NCBI RefSeq assembly: GCF_037076355.1
Contig: NZ_AP026968.1
Location: forward strand, 97,001 to 161,000
Source of the DNA: Streptococcus parapneumoniae
GTDB taxonomy: Bacteria > Bacillota > Bacilli > Lactobacillales > Streptococcaceae
Direction: 5' to 3'
Length of the DNA: 64,000 nucleotides
Below, piece after piece: positions 58,013 through 64,000 of the stretch (position 1 is its first letter; each line of letters opens with the position of its first letter). The position numbers and the translations under genes were made by a program. The notes beneath the pieces were generated by a model, which saw only the letters and a program-made list of their open reading frames with translations, did no database searches and was not told the origin of the DNA.

Positions 58013-58996
58013 TTTTTCGATAATTTTGTGGGCGATTAACTGACGGTAACAAATTTGTTTATTGCTTTTAGCATCGTTGATAATCTGAAGAATTGTTTCA
58101 AATGATGTTCGACCAAGTTCTAGGCTATTAATATCGACATAGGCTGCCAAGTTGAGCTTGGGATTGACTGAGTCGAAGCTGAGGACAGGGACATCCAGTT
58201 GGTGTTTTGCGATGTAATCACAGACCCCTGCAGCAAGGAGACTATCAATGGTAATAATAGCGTCAATATTTGGATCGTGTTTGAAGAGAAGTCTACTAAA
58301 GCGATAACCATTATCTTCAAGAAATTCAGTAGCAAAGTAAGTCAGATTAGTATCGAGAGGAAGTTGGTATTGTTTTAGAGCTAGCTCGTAACCTGTCAGA
58401 CGGTCTTGTGTTACGAAGAGTCGCTTAGTACCTCCGATAAAGGCAATTCGCTTGCATCCTTTTTTGATGAAATACTCTGTCGCATCAAAACCAGCTTGGA
58501 CATTGTCATTATCGACAAGTGGAATGAAAGGAGATAGAGATTTACCTAAGATAAGGAAAGGAAATTGCTCGTCTGCTACTAACTTAACCAAAGGGTCCTC
58601 TTCTTGGGCATAGAGGAAAATCAAACCATCTACACGCTTACCATAGACCATCTGAGAAATAGCTTTAAGACGCTCTTTGGCATCTTTACCTGTCGCAATC
58701 TGAATGGCGTAGTGATTTTCAGAAGCGACTTGGGCAATGCCACGGAGAACAGATGGGAAGAAAGGATTTTGATAGAAGGCATCTGAGTCGTCAGGAAGCA
58801 CCAAGCCAATAACTTGGGTATAACTGCTTACCAAGCTACGAGCATTGAGGTTGGGGTGGTAGTTGAGTTCCTTCATAGCCTTGCGAACGCGTTTTTTTGT
58901 TTCGTCGCTAATGGTTGATTTATTTTGAATAACACGGGTTACGGTTGAAGGCGAAACACCAGCAGCCTTGGCCACGTCTTTAATCGTAACGGGCAT
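58010..58996 (-). CDS. malR: LacI-family maltodextrin repressor
   Basis: A 328-residue protein: N-terminal LacI HTH (VTIKDVAKAAGVSPSTVTRVIQNKSTISDETKKRVRKAMKELNYHPN) and a periplasmic-binding-like effector domain. Maltose or maltodextrin releases it from operators in the mal promoters. It lies 9 bp after malA in the same operon. Confidence 0.95.
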   Translation of the reverse strand: MPVTIKDVAKAAGVSPSTVTRVIQNKSTISDETKKRVRKAMKELNYHPNLNARSLVSSYTQVIGLVLPDDSDAFYQNPFFPSVLRGIAQVASENHYAIQIATGKDAKERLKAISQMVYGKRVDGLIFLYAQEEDPLVKLVADEQFPFLILGKSLSPFIPLVDNDNVQAGFDATEYFIKKGCKRIAFIGGTKRLFVTQDRLTGYELALKQYQLPLDTNLTYFATEFLEDNGYRFSRLLFKHDPNIDAIITIDSLLAAGVCDYIAKHQLDVPVLSFDSVNPKLNLAAYVDINSLELGRTSFETILQIINDAKSNKQICYRQLIAHKIIEK

Positions 58997-59005
58997 AAAA
59001 ATCTC

Positions 59006-59806
59006 CTATTTATGGTAATCTGGATCACGGAAATGTGTTTTATAAAAGATAGTGACCAGATACAGAACAAAAAGAATGTTTTGTATAGTGATGAGGTTTG
59101 ACATATTTTGGCCAAATAATCCCAAAATAAGCGTAATCAGAGTTGGCAATCCTAAACAGTTCAAGATAAAATGATAGCACTCTTTAAAGGTTCTAAATGA
59201 AAAGAGGCGTGATTTCTTAGTGATATAAAGGAGAAGACTAGCTCCTAGAGAGACAATAAAGAAATTCAAACCAAAGAGGAAGCTGGCACCGAGAACTAGG
59301 AAGAGACTGATATAGACACGATTCTGTTGGTACCAGTCTTTAGAAATCGCTTGGGTTAAGCTGTCTTTGCTTTTGAAACTCTCAGTATCAATCACTCGGT
59401 AAGAGACTCGGGTCAGTTCCTTATTTTCCTTGCTGATGACGAGCTCATTCGTATCGAAATGCAGTTGCAAGTCCTTAGGTAACTCCTTACTTTGACTGGG
59501 ACCAATCACAATAGAAGGCGCTTGACTAGCTGTGCCTGTATAAGTTAATGTACCATCAACAATTGCAGCATGCTCAGAGAGATCCTGGACAACCTCATCT
59601 GTCAATGGTTCATAGACATTATCGATAAAGGTTTCTAGCGGATAAGTCTCCTGCGAGCTGTTTTGAATGGCAATGGGTACCATAGACAAGCTGATAAGGA
59701 AGATACTGGTAAAGAGTAGTTGGAACCAGTTGAGTCCGAAACGTTTGGACAGGGGCTTACGAAATCCCCAAATACTTGAAAAATAGGAAAATGGATATGG
59801 AAGCAT
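59006..59806 (-). CDS. malA: MalA, DUF1189 membrane protein of the maltodextrin cluster
   Basis: A 266-residue membrane protein of the DUF1189 family: one N-terminal helix ([19 protein letters not shown]), a long extracytoplasmic region (about 50-165) and a cluster of helices at the C-terminus. Function in maltodextrin use is unclear. Its own promoter is at 59844-59872. Confidence 0.9.
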   Translation of the reverse strand: MLPYPFSYFSSIWGFRKPLSKRFGLNWFQLLFTSIFLISLSMVPIAIQNSSQETYPLETFIDNVYEPLTDEVVQDLSEHAAIVDGTLTYTGTASQAPSIVIGPSQSKELPKDLQLHFDTNELVISKENKELTRVSYRVIDTESFKSKDSLTQAISKDWYQQNRVYISLFLVLGASFLFGLNFFIVSLGASLLLYITKKSRLFSFRTFKECYHFILNCLGLPTLITLILGLFGQNMSNLITIQNILFVLYLVTIFYKTHFRDPDYHK

Positions 59807-59843
59807 AGGTATCTTTCTAAAAGGTGTTTTCTATATGAGTATT

Positions 59844-59872
59844 ATTATATAGAGAAATGTGCTTTATTTCAA
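59844..59872 (-). promoter_or_regulatory. malA-malR promoter
   Basis: Minus-strand TTGAAA (59867-59872), 17 bp, TATAAT (59844-59849), 38 bp before the malA start. Confidence 0.85.
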
Positions 59873-59926
59873 GTCTAGGAGAAAAATTGCTTGTTGTAAG
59901 GATGTTATTTACAGTAACAATCGCTA

Positions 59927-60041
59927 ATACTCAATGAAAATCAAAGTGCAAACTAGGAAGCTAGCCGCAGGTTGCTCAAAGCACAACTTTGAGGTTGCAG
60001 ATGGAAGCTGACGTGGTTTGAAGAGGTTTTCGAAGAGTATA
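59927..60041 (+). repeat. BOX element (boxA-boxC)
   Basis: ATACTCAATGAAAATCAAAG to TTTTCGAAGAGTATA, about 115 bp. It separates malD from malA and may end or stabilise the malXCD transcript. Confidence 0.9.
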
Positions 60042-60067
60042 AAATGAAAAAGGGTGGCGGGGATATA

Positions 60068-60910
60068 TTATCCCTTGTCGCCACCACTTGTAAGTCCTGA
60101 AACAAAGTTCTTTTGTAGGAAGAAGAAGAGAATACAGATTGGAAGGGCGATGAGGATAGCACCTGCTGAGAAGTAGGCAATCTTCATGTTTTTCACATTG
60201 CTAACGAAGGTTTGGAGACCTACGGCAACAGTAAAGTATTCTTTCTCACGAAGCAAGAAACTAGAGAGGATGTAGTCCCCAAAAGGTCCCATGAAGGCCC
60301 AGAGAGCTTGTACGGCAACCATTGGGCGAACAAGTGGAAGAACAATTTGCCAGAAACGGCGGAAGTGTCCTGCACCGTCTAGTTTTGCAGATTCGTCTAA
60401 AGACATTGGCACTGTATCGAAGTAGCCTTTCATGAGCCAAGCATTCATCGGGATACCACCACCAACGTAGAGGAAGATGAGGAACCAGCTGTGGTTAAGG
60501 GCGTTCAACATAAGCGCCATAACGAAGAAGGCTGTCAAAGCGGCCATAGTTGGCACCATTTGGATAATCAAGAAGAAGACCAAACTTTGTTTACGAGCCA
60601 AGAAGTTGTAACGGCTGTAAGCATAACCAGCAAGTACGATAATACTTGTTTGAACAGCCATGGTAATCAAGGCGATAATCAAAGTGTTGAGGTACCAAGT
60701 ACCGTACAAGGTTTCAGTGAAGAGGCCTTTAAAGTTATCAAAATTGAGGTCGATGTTAGTATCTAGTTTAAAGGCTGAGACGTTACCTGCTTTAAAGGCT
60801 GACATGATGGTAATCAAAAGTGGATAGATAATGACAATTGATAGACCAATCAGGTAAAGGTAAGTAAGGGTTTGAGTCAGTCTACGTTTGAGTTTAATTG
60901 AGTTATTCAT
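60068..60910 (-). CDS. malD: Maltodextrin ABC transporter permease MalD (MalG-like)
   Basis: A 280-residue inner-membrane permease with six helices and the EAA-loop [21 protein letters not shown]. The start at [11 protein letters not shown] (60910) is preferred; upstream in-frame codons overlap malC. It forms the channel with MalC; the ATPase is not in this cluster and is probably the shared MsmK. Confidence 0.93.
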   Translation of the reverse strand: MNNSIKLKRRLTQTLTYLYLIGLSIVIIYPLLITIMSAFKAGNVSAFKLDTNIDLNFDNFKGLFTETLYGTWYLNTLIIALITMAVQTSIIVLAGYAYSRYNFLARKQSLVFFLIIQMVPTMAALTAFFVMALMLNALNHSWFLIFLYVGGGIPMNAWLMKGYFDTVPMSLDESAKLDGAGHFRRFWQIVLPLVRPMVAVQALWAFMGPFGDYILSSFLLREKEYFTVAVGLQTFVSNVKNMKIAYFSAGAILIALPICILFFFLQKNFVSGLTSGGDKG

Positions 60911-60911
60911 C

Positions 60912-62204
60912 TTAGACGTCCTCCATATCAAATGCGTGTAGTTTCTTGAATGCGATCATAGAGATTGAGATGACAATGATAGAGATAATCAAGGTAACAG
61001 CTGCCGCCATTGAGTATTGAGGAGATGTACCTGTTGTCAAACGGTAAATCCATGAGATCAAGATATCGGTTGAACCAGCTCCACCACCGACACTACCAGG
61101 ACCTCCACCATTGAAGAGGTACATGATAGAGAAGTTGTTAAAGTTGAAGGTGTATTGACTAATCAAAGTAGGTGCCGCAACAGCCAAGATCATTGGGAAA
61201 GTGATGTTGCGGAATTTTTGCCAAGCATTAGCACCGTCAATATAAGCTGCTTCGTAAAGGTCGTTAGGAATAGATTGTAAGATACCCAAAGTCAAAACGT
61301 AGATGTATGGGAATCCGAGCCAACCTTGCATCATAATCAAGGCAATCTTAGTCCAAGTTGGGTCTGTTTTCCAAGGGATAAGAGCCCCATCAAGGAAAGG
61401 AAGGAATTTAGCAAAGATTGGCAATACTTGAGTGTTGATAGCTCCGACACTATCATTAAACATGTTTGAGAATGTCAAGATAGTGATGAAGGCTGGGACA
61501 GCCCAAGGAAGAAGGAAAATAACACCAAAGATACGTTTTCCTTTGATAAATGGTTGGTTAGCAATGATAGCTGTGAAGATACCAATCACAATCTGTAAAG
61601 TTGAGGCTGCCAAAGCCCAGATGATAGTCCAAGAAAGAACAGACCCAAAGGCTGAACGGAAGGTACTCAAGCTCCAGATATTACTAAAGTTTGTTAAACC
61701 AACCCAGTCCAACAATTTGTTTGGTGGTAAGTGTTGGAAGTCATAGTTGGTAAAGGCGATCATCAAGGTTACGATAACTGGGAAGATAATCGCGAAGGTC
61801 ATGGCAACATAAGATGGAATGATCAAGAGGTAAGGGAAGCCATTTTCATAAATCCCTTTGATCATGTCTTTGAATGTGCGTGGAACTGGAATTCCATTGT
61901 TAATGCGTTTTGCAATCGTATGTGCATCTTTGATATTTGAGAAATAAAAGAGTACATAAACGACTACAAAGATTAAATGGAAGGCACCGCGAATCAGCAT
62001 AAAGAGGGAATTGTCACGACCTGGCTTGTCACCAAGAGTGATGAGGTTGCTCAATTCAGGGGCTGCAAGTGCTAGGAAATAAAGGACAAATACGATGGTT
62101 ACACCAAGGAAGATAAAACCTTTGGCTTTTTGTTTATTGTAAATCTGTCCTAACCCAGGAATGATAGACAGCAGGGCTGCTTTACTAGGTTGTTGCTTTT
62201 CCAT
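60912..62204 (-). CDS. malC: Maltodextrin ABC transporter permease MalC (MalF-like)
   Basis: A 430-residue permease with eight helices. The N-terminal part ([22 protein letters not shown]) carries extra membrane segments, followed by the core with the EAA loop [25 protein letters not shown] lies before the ATG at 62204. One base separates its stop from malD. Confidence 0.94.
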   Translation of the reverse strand: MEKQQPSKAALLSIIPGLGQIYNKQKAKGFIFLGVTIVFVLYFLALAAPELSNLITLGDKPGRDNSLFMLIRGAFHLIFVVVYVLFYFSNIKDAHTIAKRINNGIPVPRTFKDMIKGIYENGFPYLLIIPSYVAMTFAIIFPVIVTLMIAFTNYDFQHLPPNKLLDWVGLTNFSNIWSLSTFRSAFGSVLSWTIIWALAASTLQIVIGIFTAIIANQPFIKGKRIFGVIFLLPWAVPAFITILTFSNMFNDSVGAINTQVLPIFAKFLPFLDGALIPWKTDPTWTKIALIMMQGWLGFPYIYVLTLGILQSIPNDLYEAAYIDGANAWQKFRNITFPMILAVAAPTLISQYTFNFNNFSIMYLFNGGGPGSVGGGAGSTDILISWIYRLTTGTSPQYSMAAAVTLIISIIVISISMIAFKKLHAFDMEDV

Positions 62205-62272
62205 AATAACTCCTTTCATAGGATACTGCTTTTTTATAAGAAAGCTAAATTATTTGTGTTTCTATTGATAAA

Positions 62273-62306
62273 TTCAAAGGGGGATTTGATTTCCACCCCC
62301 CTTGAA
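62273..62306 (-). terminator. Intercistronic hairpin between malX and malC
   Basis: Minus-strand TTCAAGGGGGG...CCCCCTTTGAA stem, about 11 bp, with only a weak T run. Likely a partial terminator or 3' stabiliser giving more MalX than permease. Confidence 0.65.
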
Positions 62307-62314
62307 CAAATTTG

Positions 62315-63586
62315 TTATTCACCAAATTTTTGTTTGATTGTTTCTTTAATCAATGTTACAGCATCGTTAGCAGATGTTTTCGCATCTTTTTGACCACTTA
62401 CAGCATCAAAGAGCATGTTTTTCGCTGGATCCCAAACTGCAGACATTTGAGAGATGTTTGGCAGTGGCTGAGTGCTCTTGAACTGTTTGATAACAGCTGT
62501 TGTCAACTCATCGTTTTTACCTTCAGCGTATGAACGAGCTTCAGTATTAGCTGGGATTTCATTAGTCTTATCGTATAAGGCTTTTTGTTGTTCAGTTGAA
62601 ACAAGGAAGTCTACAAATTTTTGTGCGGCTTCAAGGTTCTTAACGGCTTGAGGGATGACCCAGGCTTTACCACCACCGAATGCAGCATATTCTTTTCCAT
62701 TTGGAAGAGTTGGAATAGTTGCAACTCCGTAGTTTACTTTAGCATCTTTGAAGGCTTGAGCTTTCCAAGGTCCGTCGATGATAGCAGCTGTTTTACCTTC
62801 TTGGAAATGAGTTTGGATCAAGTTTCCAGCACCTTCTGTATCTTGCATACCTTTAGGCCATTTTTCATACCAAGATTTAGCGTAGTTGATACCTGCGATA
62901 GAACCGTCGTTGGCAAGACCGATGTCTTTAGGATCTTTACCATTTTGACCGAATACGTATCCGCCGTTACCAGCAAGAAGTCCGTATGCATAGTAGAAGT
63001 TTGTCCAGTCAGCTAGGAAGGCAGTAGTTTTGCCATCTTCTCCAGCGAAGGCATATTTGCTATCTTTAGCAAGGTTTTCCAAGTCAGCAAATGTTTTTGG
63101 AGCATCTTTTACCAAGTCTTTGTTGTAGTACATAACAAGTGACTCGATAACGGCAGGAGCACCGTAAACTTTACCATTAGCAGCGGTTACAAGAGATTTA
63201 GTTGTGTCGTCTGTTTTAGCACCATCGCTCAATTTCACTTCTGAAAGTTGTCCGTCAGAACCAAGGCTACCTACACGGTCGTATGGAGCCATCATAATAT
63301 CAGGGACATTACCAGATTGGTTATCAAGTGAAAGTTTATCAAGACCTCCTAGAGCATCACCAGTTTTAAGAGTAATTTTTACGCCAGCTTCTTTTTCATA
63401 AGCTTTAGCAATCTCTTCAATATAGCTCTTATATCCTTCGTCTACATATACAGTGAGTTCTTTGGCTTCAGATGAACCAGACTCAGCAGGCTTATCAGCA
63501 GTTTTGCTTCCACAAGCTACCAAAAGCAAGCTAGCAAGTGTAACAGTTCCAAGCACCGCAGCGCTCTTCATGAATTTAGATGACAT
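62315..63586 (-). CDS. malX: Maltodextrin-binding lipoprotein MalX
   Basis: A 423-residue extracellular solute-binding protein. The lipoprotein signal ends LLLVAC with Cys25 as lipid anchor, followed by a Ser/Glu linker. The MalE-type fold is shown by LTVYVDEGYKSYIEEIAKAYEK, GNVPDIMMAPYDRVG and AAIIDGPWKAQAF. It delivers maltodextrins to MalCD. First gene of the operon, preceded by AGGAGG. Confidence 0.96.
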   Translation of the reverse strand: MSSKFMKSAAVLGTVTLASLLLVACGSKTADKPAESGSSEAKELTVYVDEGYKSYIEEIAKAYEKEAGVKITLKTGDALGGLDKLSLDNQSGNVPDIMMAPYDRVGSLGSDGQLSEVKLSDGAKTDDTTKSLVTAANGKVYGAPAVIESLVMYYNKDLVKDAPKTFADLENLAKDSKYAFAGEDGKTTAFLADWTNFYYAYGLLAGNGGYVFGQNGKDPKDIGLANDGSIAGINYAKSWYEKWPKGMQDTEGAGNLIQTHFQEGKTAAIIDGPWKAQAFKDAKVNYGVATIPTLPNGKEYAAFGGGKAWVIPQAVKNLEAAQKFVDFLVSTEQQKALYDKTNEIPANTEARSYAEGKNDELTTAVIKQFKSTQPLPNISQMSAVWDPAKNMLFDAVSGQKDAKTSANDAVTLIKETIKQKFGE

Positions 63587-63625
63587 AGTGTATTCCTCCT
63601 AAAGAATAACAAGTTTTATTGATAA

Positions 63626-63692
63626 GGAAAACGCAAACGTTTTCCTTTATGAGCTTAGTATAGCACAAATAGAAAACGGTTGCAAGTGTTTT
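63626..63692 (-). promoter_or_regulatory. malX promoter with two MalR/CcpA-type operators
   Basis: Minus-strand TTGCAA (63680-63685), 17 bp, extended -10 TGCTATACT (TATACT 63657-63662). One perfect dyad GGAAAACG-N4-CGTTTTCC (63626-63645) lies downstream of the start site; a looser one centred on TTGCAA (63673-63692) overlaps the -35. Both look like LacI-family operators. From about 63693 to 64000 no gene is visible; the divergent malQ/malP operon probably begins beyond the window. Confidence 0.82.
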
Positions 63693-64000
63693 TGTCAAAA
63701 ATTTTAAAAAAATTTTAAGCTTGATTTGATAGCATGATTTTGCTTTTTAATAGAAGAAAAGTGTGAAATAGATAAGAATACAGTATTTTTAATAAAAAAT
63801 AGATGGAATCTGTCTAAAGAGGGAAATCAGGAGGGGCTATCTCCCTGTTTCTAATTCCTATCTATTTTCTATAGACCTTTGTGCCTCCTTGCATCTAAAT
63901 TCAAGTTTTCTAGGGGAGGATTTGCAGTTTGTAGACTGTTCTGTGAGAGTCAAACTTTAGGATTAGATAGTTTTAAGTTATCTTTGCTAAAATGGGTTAG

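Overview
The window looks like Streptococcus pneumoniae or a very close mitis-group relative. The signs are a choline-binding surface protein, five BOX elements, an IS1167-like ISL3 transposase, the SSURE-repeat adhesin PavB with its neighbouring two-component system, frequent extended -10 promoters (TGnTATAAT), and the malXCDAR cluster. There are no rRNA or tRNA genes. Most housekeeping genes run rightward.

Layout. 1-4.4 kb: 3' part of a PspA/PspC-type surface protein, a truncated ISL3 element and a gene remnant. 4.6-16.7 kb: core genes, namely a glyoxalase-like protein, a broken acetyltransferase, an Fst-type toxin locus, a nucleoside phosphorylase, KtrB/KtrA potassium uptake, a glycosyltransferase, PavB, a two-component system and rpsD. 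16.66-28.26 kb: an 11.6-kb phage satellite (PICI-like) inserted in the 3' end of rpsD. It has integrase, a CI/Cro-like switch, Rha, replication genes, a lone HK97-type capsid-like protein, an ArpU-like regulator, and a right-end cargo of a Panacea-domain protein plus a membrane protein. Its right boundary is proven by a displaced copy of the last rpsD codons. 28.3-29.7 kb: a RelBE pair with a broken toxin, a second Fst locus and a 10-bp tandem repeat. 29.73-37.98 kb: an 8.25-kb integrative mobilizable element inserted in the 3' end of rpmG. It has integrase, Xis, a Rep_2-type initiator/relaxase, a pMV158-like nick hairpin, a TcpA-like coupling ATPase, cadD/cadX cadmium resistance and a large unidentified HTH protein. 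38-64 kb: core genes again, namely rpmG, rpmF, a broken RHH operon, an ascorbate-type PTS and split-transketolase operon (last gene frameshifted), ilvD, a SufT-like protein, an Rgg regulator, an MFS exporter, hisS, an ABC/CPBP operon, aspS, a YitT protein and the maltodextrin cluster under MalR.

How it fits together. Two unrelated mobile elements sit 1.5 kb apart, each using the 3' end of a ribosomal-protein gene as attB and restoring the reading frame. From memory of reference pneumococcal maps, the pavB-rpsD block and the rpmG-malX block lie on opposite sides of oriC. Their junction here therefore suggests an origin-spanning inversion whose breakpoint is at or near these elements. The most novel candidates are the Panacea plus coiled-coil membrane protein pair (possible toxin-antitoxin or anti-phage module), the satellite's solitary capsid-like gene, and the plasmid-type origin hairpin inside the integrated element.
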